NCBI GenBank assembly: GCA_016711205.1
Contig: JADJTM010000002.1
Coordinates: 558,001 to 622,000 of the forward strand
Direction of reading: 5' to 3'
Length of the DNA stretch: 64,000 nucleotides
Source of the DNA: Micropruina sp.
GTDB lineage: Bacteria > Actinomycetota > Actinomycetes > Propionibacteriales > Propionibacteriaceae
Below are positions 26,148 to 35,854 of the stretch, piece after piece. The position numbers and the translations under genes were made by a program. Each line of letters starts with the position of its first letter. The stretch's first letter is position 1. The notes beneath the pieces are model-generated. The model made no database searches. It saw nothing but the letters and a program-made list of their open reading frames with translations, and was not told the DNA's origin.

Positions 26148-27036
26148 GCCGCCTGCTCGGTGGAGTCGTAGTAGCGCAGGAATAGTTCCTCCAGCGTCGG
26201 CGGCGCGCAGCGCAACTGCGCCACCCCGGCGCGGGTCAGCGCGGCGAGCAGCCCCGGCAGCCCGTCGCCGTCGACAACACACCGCAGCCGGGTGCCGTCG
26301 ACCTGGACCGCGGAGACCCCGGGCAGCCGATCGATGCCATCGACGGGGCCGGTTGTCTCGGCTTCGACCACGGTCCCGCCGAGGTGCCTCATCGCCGCGA
26401 GCGGCCCCGACTGCACCGTCCGTCCCGACCGTACGATCGACACGTGGTCACACACCTGGTCGACCTCACCCAGGATGTGGCTGGACAGCAGCACGGTCCG
26501 TCCGGCGCCGCGGCATTCGGCGATGCACACCCGGAACTCTGCCTCCATCAGCGGGTCCAGACCCGACGTCGGCTCGTCCAGGATGAGCAGGTCCACCTCG
26601 GCTGCCAGCGCCGCGACCAGGGCGACCTTCTGCCGGTTGCCTTTCGAGTAGGTGCTGGCCTTCTTGGACGGGTCGAGCTCGAACCGGTCAATCAGCGCCG
26701 GCGAGCCTCGTTCAGACCACCGCGCAGCCGCCCGAGCAGGTCGATGACCTCACCGCCGGTCAGGTTCGGCTACAGGGTCACGTCTCCAGGCACGTACGAC
26801 AGTCGCTGGTGCAGTTCGGTGCTGTCCCGCCACGGATCCCGACCCCACAACGCGACCCGCCCGCCGCCGCTGCGGAGCAGGCCCAGCAGGATGCGGATCG
26901 TCGTTGTCTTGCCCGCACCGTTCGGGCCCAGGAAGCCGTGCACCTCGCCCTGGCCCACCTCCAGATCGAGCCCGTCAAGGGCGCGGACGCGCCCGTAGTC
27001 CTTGGTGAGGCCGGCGGCCTCGATCACCGCACCCAT
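26144..27036 (-). pseudogene. ABC exporter ATPase with nonsense codon and frameshift
   Basis: The N-terminal part (ATG at 27036) has Walker A GPNGAGKT and reads normally to YVPGDVTL. Then a TAG appears where Trp (TGG) is expected at about 26770-26772. The same frame continues sensibly (PNLTGGEVIDLLGRLRGG), then needs a one-base shift near 26700 to give LIDRFELDPSKKASTYSKG and NRQKVALVAAL. Walker B LLILDEPTSGLDP and the rest to 26144 follow. Two independent lesions make sequencing error less likely. It is the ATPase partner of the next pseudogene. Confidence 0.85.
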
Positions 27037-27054
27037 GGAACTCCCCTCTCGCGC

Positions 27055-27537
27055 TTACTGCGCGTCGTCGCGCTCAGCCCGCCGGGCCTCGAAGCGCTCC
27101 CACAACGGTTCGATCTCCTCGGCGAACCAGCGATAGACCTCGCCCGCCGCGTCCAAACGCGAAGCGTGCTCCGGATCCGGTCCTACGAGCTTCCGGCCGG
27201 CCTCCACCAGATCCAGGAACGCCCCCAGCGACAACATCCGCTGCCGTAGCGCCGCGGCCCAGGCCTCGTCGACGACCCGGTAGAAGGACGCCCGCGAACC
27301 CGGACGGGTCGATCGCCGCACCAGCCCGGTGATTATCAGGATCCGCAGCGTCGAGGTAAGCGAGGCGCGACTCACCCCCAACGCCGCGGACAGCTCCGCC
27401 GGGGACTGCTCAGCGGGGTCGCAGATCATCAACCACGCCATGACCCGGCCGGTGATCGGAGCCAACCCTGCATTCTGCGCGAAGTAGGCGCCTACCCGGT
27501 CGCACCAGTCCATCTGTGCTGGCGACGGCATCGACAT
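27055..27537 (-). CDS. MarR/GbsR-type transcriptional regulator
   Basis: This is a 160-residue winged-helix regulator. The HTH is at about residues 38-62 (QSPAELSAALGVSRASLTST), followed by a wing (RPGSRASFYRV) and C-terminal helices for dimerisation. It is intact, with ATG at 27537 (a second ATG at 27531). It is the first gene of the decayed exporter operon, 18 bases before the ATPase remnant. The palindrome just upstream is its probable operator, so it likely repressed itself and the exporter. Confidence 0.85.
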   Translation of the reverse strand: MSMPSPAQMDWCDRVGAYFAQNAGLAPITGRVMAWLMICDPAEQSPAELSAALGVSRASLTSTLRILIITGLVRRSTRPGSRASFYRVVDEAWAAALRQRMLSLGAFLDLVEAGRKLVGPDPEHASRLDAAGEVYRWFAEEIEPLWERFEARRAERDDAQ

Positions 27538-27539
27538 GC

Positions 27540-27557
27540 TTTCAGTATCGACTGAAA
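27540..27557. promoter_or_regulatory. Palindromic operator of the MarR/GbsR regulator
   Basis: TTTCAG-TATCGA-CTGAAA is a perfect 6-6-6 inverted repeat two bases from the regulator's start codon. Its position and symmetry fit autoregulation. The central TATCGA would also overlap any core promoter of the gene. Confidence 0.6.
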
Positions 27558-27612
27558 CTCTTGAAATCTGCAACCTGAAGCGCGGACCGCGTTGAGGACT
27601 CGGTGCGCTGAC

Positions 27613-27629
27613 AGGTACAACCAGTACCT
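27613..27629. promoter_or_regulatory. Palindrome upstream of the GH3 glycosidase, shared with the DUF2255 promoter
   Basis: AGGTAC-AACCA-GTACCT is an inverted repeat; 16 bases (GGTACAACCAGTACCT) recur identically at 33548-33563. A TAGCGT hexamer lies 22 bases further at 27652-27657. The palindrome thus covers the -35 position of a putative promoter. This suggests an activator or repressor site; the MmyB-like regulator at 32712 is the closest candidate. Confidence 0.55.
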
Positions 27630-27756
27630 CCCAGCCGGCGGAGTGTGCATCTAGCGTGTCTTGCGAGGGCTCCGCACGGTGCCGGGCCTTGTCACACACC
27701 CCCCGAACTGCGCCGCACAGCCGCCGGCAGTTCCCCGTTGTCATGGAGGACAACCG

Positions 27757-30700
27757 ATGACCACTCACCATCGACCAACATGGTCCCGAGCCGCAGGTTG
27801 CCTGCTGCTCTGCACGGCGCTCGCCGCATCACTGCCGGCGCTTGGTGCCCGAGCCGCGACCACCGACCCTGATCCGAGCCCGCGTGAGATCGCCAACGCG
27901 GCCCTGTCCCGACAGGCAGCGACCGAGGGGATGGTGCTGTTCGAGAACGCCGGGGCGCTGCCGATGGCCGCGCGCGGCAATGTCGCCCTGTTCGGCTACG
28001 GCGCCTACGCCACGGTCAAGGGCGGCACGGGGTCTGGCGATGTGAACAATCGCACCACGGTGAACGTCCGGCAGGGCTTCGAGAAGGCGGGCTTCACGAT
28101 CACCACGTCCGCCGGGTACTGGGACGCGATGGTGGCCGCGAAGGCCGAGCAGGCGCTGACCACCGACACTGCCCGCCCGAGTGAGTCGACGAAGACCGCA
28201 GTCTTCGTTCTCTCCCGCAACTCCGGCGAGGGCCGCGATCGTTCGGCGACCAAGGGTGACTACTACCTGACCGACACCGAATCGGCGAACCTCGCCCTGC
28301 TGGCCCGGACGTATCGTCAGGTGGTCGTGGTGCTCAACGTGGGCGCTGTGGTGGACACCGCGTTCTTCGACGACATGAACGACCGGATCCTCGACCCCCG
28401 TGGCGGCCAAGGATTGGACGCACTGCTGCTGATGAGCCAGCCGGGCCAGGAGGCGGGCAATGCGCTGGTCGACGTGCTGACCGGCGCGGTGACTCCGTCC
28501 GGCAAGACCGTCGACAGCTGGGCGTCGAGCTACGACTACTATCCGGCCGCGAAGACGTTCAGCAACAACGATGGCCAGTTCACTCCCGAGGTGTATTCCG
28601 AGGGTGTCTACGTCGGCTACCGGTACTTCGACTCGTTCTACAGGAAGATCAACAGGGCCAAGCCGGGCAGCGTCGTCGACTACCCCTTCGGCTTCGGCGA
28701 GTCGTACACGACGTTCGATGTGAAGACCACGAGCGTGCAGGCCGATCTGCAGAATGTCTCGGTCACCGTCAAAGTGACGAACACCGGCCGCGCCTACGCC
28801 GGCAACCAGGTCGTCCAAGTCTACTTCTCCGCCCCGCAGGACGGGCTGGACAAGCCTTACCAGGAGCTGGCCGGCTACGCGAAGACGGATCTGCTGCGAC
28901 CGGGCCAGTCGCAGCAACTGAAGGTCAGCTTCGCCACGACTGAGATGGCTTCCTACGACGCCGCGAAGTCGGCCAACGTGATGGACGCCGGCGACTACCT
29001 GATCCGCGTCGGCGACTCCTCGCGGACCACGGCAGTGGCGGCCAAACTCCGACTCGACCGGAGGCTGGTGACCGAGAAGCTCTCGGCGCAGCTCGATGCG
29101 CCCACGATCAAGAAGGAACTCACCAGCAACCCCGCGCAGCTTCTACAGCAACCGCGGTGAAGATCGGCAGGTTCGCAACGCGCCAGTGGTTGCGCTGTCG
29201 ACTCGTGGTTTCCGCCCGGCCCGCAACGCGTCCAGGATCGCCCAGTCGGTCGAGGTGGACGCCTCGTCCGGCTACTACCCGCTGGATGGATCGCTGTTGT
29301 CGGCCACCACCGCCTTCACCACCGGCGGCACCGACTGGGAAGGCACCGGTTCGGCTTATCAGGCCAAGACCGGTGAGAAGGTCAAGGTCGTCCGAGCCGC
29401 ACCCGGCGCCACCCTCTTCGACGTCGCCAAGGGGACGGTGTCGATGCGTCGCTTCGTTGCCGGGCTGAGCGTGGACCAGTTGGCTCACATCGTCGAGGGG
29501 GCGTCGGCGGGCACCGACATCACCCCGGGTGTGGCCGGTACCACCACAGCGCTCTATGAAGACAAGGGGGTTCCGGCGGCGTCGCTCGTCGACGGTCCTG
29601 CTGGCGTCCGCATCACCAAGGAGTACACCTCCGGCGGGGTGACCTACTACCAGTACGCGACGGCTTGGCCGATCGGCACCCTGCTGGCCCAGACCTGGGA
29701 CCGCGACCTGGTCGAGCAGGTGGGCAAGGCGGTCGGCGTCGAGCTGACCGAGTTCGGCTCCACCATGTGGCTCGCACCAGGCATGAACATCCATCGCGAT
29801 CCGCTCAACGGCCGCAACTTCGAGTACTTCTCCGAAGATCCCCTCGTCTCCGGACTCACTGCGGCGGCCGAGACGATCGGAGTGCAGTCGCACCCGGGTA
29901 TCGGCGTCACGATCAAGCACCTGGCAGCGAACCAGCAGGAACTGGAACGCCAGCGCACCGACTCGGTGATCGGCGAACGGGCACTGCGCGAGATCTACCT
30001 CAAGGGGTTCGAGATCGCGGTGAAGTCGGCCCAGCCGATGGCGGTGATGACGTCCTACAACCTCGTCAACGGCACCGCCGCGTCCGGCAGCTACGACCTC
30101 ACCGAGGACGTCCTGCGAGGCGAGTGGGACTTCAAGGGTGTGGTGATGACTGACTGGGGGGCCAACTACAACGTCAAGAAGACGGTCTACTCCGGCAACG
30201 ACATGATCATGCCGGGCAACACCCCCGCCCAGATCACCGACGCCGTCATCAGCCCCACCGACCCCACCTTCGACCTCGCCGGACTGCCGGTCTACCACTA
30301 CGTACAGCGCAACTCGGTCGGCAACCCGATCGGGGCACACCTGTGGGATTGGGAGACGTTCGTCGCCGGACCCGGCGGCTCGACAACCTACTCGGTCACC
30401 GTCGACGAGAACACCGACCTGACCACGACTCCCGCGTCGGGCGTGTGCAGCACCAATATCACCATGGAATGCGTCACCCAAACCTCCCACCTCGCTCCGT
30501 GGGGCAGCGTGGATGACGCCTATACGTGGGTGCTGGCGCAGCTCGACCCGAACGTGAAGGTCGACCCGATCACCATCGGCTGGCTCACCGACGCCCAACG
30601 CGCCGGAATCAAGGTCACGGTCAACTCCCGGCAGAACCCCGGCGATGACACGTCACCGGTCACGTCCTACACCGTCACCTACACCGGCGAGCATGGTCTG

Positions 30701-30898
30701 ATCCGGCTGGGCGACCTGCAACGCAACGCCGCCCGCATCCTGGAAACCCTCACCCACACCCAACAGTTCGCCGACCTCGCCAACAAGCAGGGCGTCGGCG
30801 GCATCAACGTGGGCGCGTACGGATCACTCTTCAACCGGGACCTCGAGACGTATCTGGTGGTCGGCCGCGGACCGGTCCGATCGGCAGGTGGTCGATGA
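27757..30898 (+). pseudogene. Secreted family 3 glycoside hydrolase, domain-permuted and frameshifted
   Basis: ATG at 27757 follows GGAGG and starts a signal peptide (basic TTHHRPTWSR, then hydrophobic residues, ending ARAA). The first frame (to 29160) holds the GH3 C-terminal alpha/beta domain and an Fn3-like domain (PFGFGESYTTFDV). The catalytic TIM barrel lies in a second frame, from about 29140 to 30898: DGPAGVRI, IHRDPLNGRNFEYFSEDP, IKHLAANQQE and the nucleophile region GVVMTDWG. This reversed domain order is known for some beta-glucosidases. The frames meet near 29141-29157, one base apart. Whole, it would be about 1050 residues. A split enzyme made from two parts is unlikely, because the second frame has no suitable start. 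Confidence 0.8.
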
Positions 30899-30936
30899 CA
30901 TCGCTCCGAGCCGGCTTCTGATCGAGGCATGAATCA

Positions 30937-30968
30937 GGCCCACTCCGCGGCGCCCCCCGGAGTGGGCC
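30937..30968 (+). terminator. Strong hairpin after the glycosidase
   Basis: GGCCCACTCCG (30937-30947) pairs perfectly with CGGAGTGGGCC (30958-30968), an 11-bp stem with a 10-nt loop and no T run. It lies between the end of the glycosidase and the next gene and probably terminates transcription. Confidence 0.6.
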
Positions 30969-30991
30969 CGACCCGGGTAGCTAGGGGAAAC

Positions 30992-31855
30992 ATGAGTAAC
31001 GTGATCGTCGTCACCGGCGCTGGAGCGATCGGGCAGGCCATAGCTCGGCGGATCGGCTCCGGCAAGCACATCCTGCTGGCCGACGTGCGACAGGAGAACG
31101 CGGACGCCGCGGCGAACGTGCTCGCAAACGCCGGATTCGCGGTCAGCACCGCCACCGTGGACGTCTCCTCCCGCGAGTCGGTGCACGCCCTGGTGCGGAT
31201 TGCCACCGGCCTGGGTGAGGTCACCGGGGTCATCCATGCGGCCGGCGTGTCGGCCAGCCAGGCCTCGATCGAGCAGATCCTCCGCGTCGATCTCTACGGC
31301 ACCGCACTGGTGCTGGACGAGTTCGGCATGGTGATCGCTACGGGCGGCTCCGGCGTGGTCATCTCTTCCCAGTCGGGTCACCGCCTTCCGGCACTTACCG
31401 TGGAGCAGGATCGGGCCCTGGCCACCACCCCGGCCGACGAACTGCTGAGCCTGCCGATGCTGCAGCCGGACCAGTTCAAGGATGGGTTGCACGCCTATCA
31501 GGTGTCGAAGCGGGCCAACGTGCTGCGGGTGCGGGCGGAGGCCGTCCGCTGGGGCGAGCGCGGGGCCCGGGTGAACGCGATCAGCCCCGGCATCATCATC
31601 ACCCCGCTCGCCCGGGACGAGCTGAACGGACCCAATGGCGCCGGTTACCGGCGGATGATCGAACTGGCGCCGGCCGGCCGGGCCGGCACCCCCGACGAGG
31701 TCGGCACCGTGGGTGAGTTGCTGATGAGCGAGCGCGGCGCGTTCATCACCGGCAGCGACATTCTGATGGACGGCGGCGGCACCGCCTCCCACTTCTACGG
31801 ACCGCTCGCGGGCAAGGCCCCGACCCCGATGCCCGCCGGACAGGGGGACGCATGA
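30992..31855 (+). CDS. Short-chain dehydrogenase/reductase
   Basis: This 287-residue SDR has the cofactor motif TGAGAIGQAIARRI, VIHAAGVS as the NNAG equivalent, and catalytic residues Ser and YQVSK (SSQSGHR and the AYQVSKRANV helix). RVNAISPG precedes the substrate loop. The C-terminus has GSDILMDGGGTA. AGGGGAAAC precedes the ATG at 30992, which is preferred over the ATG at 30929 inside the hairpin. The stop overlaps the next gene (ATGA). MmyB-type regulators are often found beside SDR genes, as here. Confidence 0.9.
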   Translation: MSNVIVVTGAGAIGQAIARRIGSGKHILLADVRQENADAAANVLANAGFAVSTATVDVSSRESVHALVRIATGLGEVTGVIHAAGVSASQASIEQILRVDLYGTALVLDEFGMVIATGGSGVVISSQSGHRLPALTVEQDRALATTPADELLSLPMLQPDQFKDGLHAYQVSKRANVLRVRAEAVRWGERGARVNAISPGIIITPLARDELNGPNGAGYRRMIELAPAGRAGTPDEVGTVGELLMSERGAFITGSDILMDGGGTASHFYGPLAGKAPTPMPAGQGDA

Positions 31856-32625
31856 ACCAAACGAATGCTGTGGTGCTGGTGGTCGGCGCCACCGGCAGCA
31901 TCGGCCGGCACGCGGTGCGCGAGGCTCTCCACCAGGGCTATCGAGTCCGGGCGCTCGTCCGCGACATCGGGAGGGCCTCGTCCCTACCGAAGCAGGCCGA
32001 ACTCGTCGTCGGGGATCTCACCATTCCCGACACGCTGGTCGCCGCCGTGGACGCGGTGGACGCGATCGTATTCACTCACGGCTCCACAACCCGCGAGGCG
32101 GACGTCCGCGACATCGACTACGCGGGGGTGGCGAATGTGCTGCTGGCGTTGCGCGGCCGGCCGGCGCGGATCGCGCTGATGACAGCGGTCGGCACCACCC
32201 GTCCGGGCGTGCCGTACGCGGCGTGGAAGCGCCGAGGTGAGCGACTGGTCCGGGCCAGCGGCAACGACTACACCATCGTTCGGCCAGGCTGGTTCGACTA
32301 CAACGACGCCGACCAGCGCCGAGTAGTCCTGCGGCAGGGTGACACGGCCCAGTCCGGGACACCTGCCGACGGCGTGATCGCCCGGGACCAGATTGCCCGG
32401 GTGCTGATCGACAGCCTGAGCGCGGATGCTGCGAACCGGAGGACACTTGAGCTCGCCGTCGAGACTGGCGCCGAGCAGGACGATCTCACGCCCGACTTCG
32501 CCGCGCTGCGTCCCGACATCCCCGGCGCGCTCGACGGAGTCGCCGACGGAAACATCACCCCTGTGCGTAGCGAACCCCGCCGCTTCCAGGAGGATCTGGC
32601 TCGGATCGGCGGCGAGCCCCACTAA
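31852..32625 (+). CDS. NAD(P)-binding atypical SDR
   Basis: This 257-residue protein has the Rossmann motif VVGATGSIGRHAV and extends as an atypical SDR (NmrA/epimerase-like): MTAVGTTRPGVPYAAWKRRGE and YTIVRPGWF. It is probably an oxidoreductase acting with the preceding SDR, with which it overlaps by 4 bp. The substrate is unknown. Confidence 0.88.
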   Translation: MNQTNAVVLVVGATGSIGRHAVREALHQGYRVRALVRDIGRASSLPKQAELVVGDLTIPDTLVAAVDAVDAIVFTHGSTTREADVRDIDYAGVANVLLALRGRPARIALMTAVGTTRPGVPYAAWKRRGERLVRASGNDYTIVRPGWFDYNDADQRRVVLRQGDTAQSGTPADGVIARDQIARVLIDSLSADAANRRTLELAVETGAEQDDLTPDFAALRPDIPGALDGVADGNITPVRSEPRRFQEDLARIGGEPH

Positions 32626-32711
32626 CTCAGCGGTCCGTTGATTGGGTCGCAGGACGTCCTCCAGCCGGGTCCGCATCCCGGTACCCCCCTTCGCGCGCCT
32701 ATGCTGCCGCC

Positions 32712-33530
32712 ATGGATGCGCGCGGCGAACTGGCGCGGTTCCTGCGCGCCAAGCGTGAGCAGACGCCCGTCCCGCCCGACTCGCTGTTTCCCACCGAGGG
32801 ACGACGGGTGGCCGGCCTGCGCCGTGAGGAGGTCGCAGAGCTCGCACTGATCTCGGCGACCTACTACACCAAGCTCGAACGCGGGAAGGTTCACGGCATC
32901 TCCGCGGCCGTGCTGGACGGTCTGACCTCCGCACTGGCCCTCACACCCCAGGAGCGCGCCTACGTGGCGTCGCTGATCCCGATCGCCGGCATCGCCGCGG
33001 GCAGCCCGGCCCACGACGACCCGATGATCCCGACTGCGCGGCTGTTGCGCGCGCTCGGCGAGACCCCCGCGCATGTGCACAACGAACGTGCCGACATCAT
33101 CGCCACCAACCCGGCCGGACGCGCCCTGTACCCCTACCACTTTGAACACTCCGAGCATCCGAACACGATCGCGTTCCTGTTCCTCGACCCGCGTGCTCAG
33201 CAGTTCTTCGTCAACTGGAAGCAGTGGGCCGACCAGGGCGTCTTCTTCTTGCGCAACGCTGTGGCGGGCAACCCCCGGAGCCGTTCGCTGGCCACTCTTG
33301 TCGGTCGGCTGCGTGAGCGCAGCACGGTGTTCGATGAAGCCTGGCAGAGCCACCTCGTCGCGTTTCAGCAGTTCGGCACTCGCGAGTTGAATCATCCGGT
33401 TGTGGGCCGGCTGGCGATCGACTTTCAGGGCCTGCAGCCGATCGGTCACGACCGGATGCGGATCGTCGTCTACACCGCCGAGCCTGGATCGGACACCGCG
33501 GAACGCCTGACCCGGCTGCTGCATTCCTGA
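32712..33530 (+). CDS. XRE-type regulator with MmyB-like ligand-binding domain
   Basis: This 272-residue protein has an N-terminal helix-turn-helix: GRRVAGLRREEVAELA, then SATYYTKLERGK. A PAS-like C-terminal ligand-binding domain of the MmyB/MLTR group follows from about residue 100 (VHNERADIIATNPAGRALYP). In actinobacteria this family is described beside dehydrogenase genes, as here. It may control the SDR pair, and the two copies of the GGTAC palindrome in this region are candidate sites. Confidence 0.9.
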   Translation: MDARGELARFLRAKREQTPVPPDSLFPTEGRRVAGLRREEVAELALISATYYTKLERGKVHGISAAVLDGLTSALALTPQERAYVASLIPIAGIAAGSPAHDDPMIPTARLLRALGETPAHVHNERADIIATNPAGRALYPYHFEHSEHPNTIAFLFLDPRAQQFFVNWKQWADQGVFFLRNAVAGNPRSRSLATLVGRLRERSTVFDEAWQSHLVAFQQFGTRELNHPVVGRLAIDFQGLQPIGHDRMRIVVYTAEPGSDTAERLTRLLHS

Positions 33531-33547
33531 CCGCTGCCGGCGTAGGG

Positions 33548-33563
33548 GGTACAACCAGTACCT
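33548..33563. promoter_or_regulatory. Palindrome upstream of the DUF2255/aldo-keto reductase pair
   Basis: GGTACAACCAGTACCT is identical to 27614-27629. It lies 81 bases before the GTG of the DUF2255 gene. A hexamer about 23 bases on (CAGGAT) could be the -10 element, at nearly the same spacing as in the glycosidase promoter. Confidence 0.55.
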
Positions 33564-33643
33564 GCTGCCAGCGGGATCGTCTTGCCAGGATGGAGCCAAG
33601 GGACGACCAACCTGCAGGAAACGCACGAACAAGGACCACAGCC

Positions 33644-34069
33644 GTGACGAGCACCGATCCTGTCGCCCAGCGGCGCTGGCCGGCCGACATGCTGGCCGCC
33701 ATCGACGAGGCCGACGACCTCAAGGTCTCGCCACTGCGAGCCGACGGCGTCACCTTTGGCACGCCCACCTGGATCTGGTCGGTGATCGTCGACGGCGAGC
33801 TGTACGTCCGCGGCTACAACGGCACCGACTCTCGCTGGTACACCGCGGCGCTGGCCCGCCCGGACGGCCGCATCCACGCCGCCGGACACGTGTTCGACGT
33901 CACCTTCGAGCCGGCGCCGGGCGATCTCACCGCCGCCATCGACGATGCGTACCGCAGCAAATACGCTGCCAGCCCCTACCTGGCACCAATGATCGGCGCT
34001 CGGGCCAAGGCCGCCACGTTAGGCATCCGGCCCGTCCGTCCAGTCGAAGCAAGCGTCACCCGCGACTGA
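33644..34069 (+). CDS. DUF2255 family protein
   Basis: This protein of about 141 residues matches DUF2255: EADDLKVSPLRADGVTFG, then TPTWIWSVIVDGELYVR and GYNGTDSRWYTAAL. The fold is thought to be nitroreductase-like (split barrel) but no activity is established. GTG at 33644 fits family starts and has AAGGA upstream; the ATG at 33590 would add an atypical Arg-rich leader. The aldo/keto reductase follows after 14 bases. Confidence 0.8.
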   Translation: MTSTDPVAQRRWPADMLAAIDEADDLKVSPLRADGVTFGTPTWIWSVIVDGELYVRGYNGTDSRWYTAALARPDGRIHAAGHVFDVTFEPAPGDLTAAIDDAYRSKYAASPYLAPMIGARAKAATLGIRPVRPVEASVTRD

Positions 34070-34083
34070 AGGAGAACACCAAA

Positions 34084-35061
34084 ATGGAGTACACCAAGCT
34101 CGGCCACACCGGTCTGGACGTGTCCCGGCTGTGCATCGGTGCGATGGGTTTCGGCGATCCCGCCTGGATGCACAAATGGGTGCTGGAGGAGGACGCCGCC
34201 CGTCCGGTGATCCGGCACGCGGTCGAGGCCGGCATCAACTTCTTCGACACCGCCAACGTGTACTCGCTGGGCCGCAGCGAAGAGATTCTCGGCAAGGCGC
34301 TGAAGGACTTCGCCAACCGCGACGAGATCGTGCTGGCCACCAAGGTGCACGGCAAGATGCACGACGGGCCCAACGGGCAGGGCCTGTCCCGCAAGGCCAT
34401 TCATGCTGAACTGGACGCCTCACTGCGCAGGCTGGGCACCGAGTACATCGACCTGTACATCATTCATCGGTGGGACTACCAGACCCCGATCGAAGAGACG
34501 ATGTCGGCGCTGAACGACGCCGTGCGGGCCGGCAAGGTGCGCTACCTCGGCGCGTCGGCGATGTTCGCCTGGCAGCTGCTCACCGCCTCGAACGTGGCCG
34601 ACCGCAATGGCTGGGAGCGTTTCGTCTCGATGCAGAACCATTACAACCTGCTCTACCGTGAGGAGGAGCGGGAGATGATGCCGCTGCTGCGCGCGCAGGG
34701 TATGGCGTCCACCCCCTACAGTCCGCTCGCGGCCGGACGGCTCACCCGCGACTGGGCCGACACCACCAAACGCTTCGAGACCGACCAGATCGCCCGCTCG
34801 AAGTACGACTCCACCGAGGCGACCGACAGGGCCATCGTGGAGGCGGTCGGCCGGATCGCTGAGGCGCGCGGAGTCGCCCGCGTCCAGGTCGCCCTCGCCT
34901 GGTTGCTCTCCCGCAACCCGGTCGTCGCCCCGATCATCGGCGCCACCAAGACCGACCACATCGACAGCGCGCTGGCCGCCCTCGACGTCCAGCTGACCCC
35001 CGAGGAGGTCGCAGCCCTGGAGGCGCCGTACGTCCCGCACGGTGTGGTGGGCCACAACTGA
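34084..35061 (+). CDS. Aldo/keto reductase
   Basis: This 325-residue NADPH-dependent oxidoreductase of the AKR superfamily shows the catalytic tetrad: Asp in FFDTANVYS, Tyr in the same segment, Lys in LATKVHG and His in YIIHRWD. The cofactor region near the end (PIIGATKTDHIDSALAALD) is typical. AAGGAGAACACCAAA precedes the ATG. It is probably co-transcribed with the DUF2255 gene. Confidence 0.93.
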   Translation: MEYTKLGHTGLDVSRLCIGAMGFGDPAWMHKWVLEEDAARPVIRHAVEAGINFFDTANVYSLGRSEEILGKALKDFANRDEIVLATKVHGKMHDGPNGQGLSRKAIHAELDASLRRLGTEYIDLYIIHRWDYQTPIEETMSALNDAVRAGKVRYLGASAMFAWQLLTASNVADRNGWERFVSMQNHYNLLYREEEREMMPLLRAQGMASTPYSPLAAGRLTRDWADTTKRFETDQIARSKYDSTEATDRAIVEAVGRIAEARGVARVQVALAWLLSRNPVVAPIIGATKTDHIDSALAALDVQLTPEEVAALEAPYVPHGVVGHN

Positions 35062-35083
35062 GCGCTGGCTTGAAGAGCCGGAC

Positions 35084-35809
35084 TCACTCCAGGCCGAAGT
35101 AGCCAGGATCAGCGAGGAAGCGGCGATACAGCGCGACCGTCATCAGTTCGTCCCAGTTGCGGGTGTGGAGTCCCGTCTCGTCGAGTTCGATGATCCGTGC
35201 ACCCGGGGTGGCGGCGAGAATCGGGGAGTGGGTGGCGAGCAGTACCTGGATGCCGTCGTCGCGCAGTTGAGTCAGTTGGTGGGTCAGCGCGATTTGAGAG
35301 AGCAATGAGAGCCCGGCCTCAGGTTCGTCCATCACCAGAAATCCGCCGCGGCCTGCCATGTGCCCCAGCTTGAGAGTCAGCAGTTCGTTGAACGCCTGGC
35401 CGTGGGAGCGTTCGTGATAGCGAGCTTCCGCCTGATGCCAGGAGGGGTTTGCTTCGAGGTAGGTGAGCAGCCCATGCATGGTCTCGGCGCGGAGAAAGTA
35501 CCCCCAGCGGGAACGACTGACGCCGCGCACCAACCGGATGCGTGCGTGCAACGGTGACTCGCTCGGACGCTCCGACCCTCTGCTCACCTTGCTGCCACCC
35601 TCGGGGCTGAGCCCGTACGCCATCGCGATCGCCTCGATGATCGTCGACTTTCCGACCCCGTTCTCTCCCACGAGGATGGTCAGCTCGGTGAGCTCGAGCC
35701 CATCACGCAGCAGTTGAGCGACTGGCGCCAGCGTGAACGGCCAACCGCGGTCGTCGTCGCCGATCTCGCCGATCACCTCTCGTACCGGGAGCGAGCTGAA
35801 CGCTGTCAC
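35084..35809 (-). CDS. AAA ATPase of the ABC/RecF-like type
   Basis: This 241-residue soluble ATPase has Walker A GENGVGKS, a signature-like stretch around SHGQAFNELL, and Walker B GFLVMDEPEAGLS followed by LLATHSP. It resembles stand-alone predicted ATPases (AAA_23/AAA_21) rather than a transporter subunit, as no permease is near. The function is unknown; housekeeping and defence relatives both exist. Confidence 0.8.
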   Translation of the reverse strand: MTAFSSLPVREVIGEIGDDDRGWPFTLAPVAQLLRDGLELTELTILVGENGVGKSTIIEAIAMAYGLSPEGGSKVSRGSERPSESPLHARIRLVRGVSRSRWGYFLRAETMHGLLTYLEANPSWHQAEARYHERSHGQAFNELLTLKLGHMAGRGGFLVMDEPEAGLSLLSQIALTHQLTQLRDDGIQVLLATHSPILAATPGARIIELDETGLHTRNWDELMTVALYRRFLADPGYFGLE

Positions 35810-35854
35810 TCCCCAAGGGTAGGACTCAGGATCGACCCGCGACCGACGCAGATG

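Noticed and set aside
33590..33643. Longer start of the DUF2255 protein at ATG 33590
   Set aside because: It would add an Arg-rich leader not typical of the family, and no ribosome site precedes it; GTG 33644 has one.
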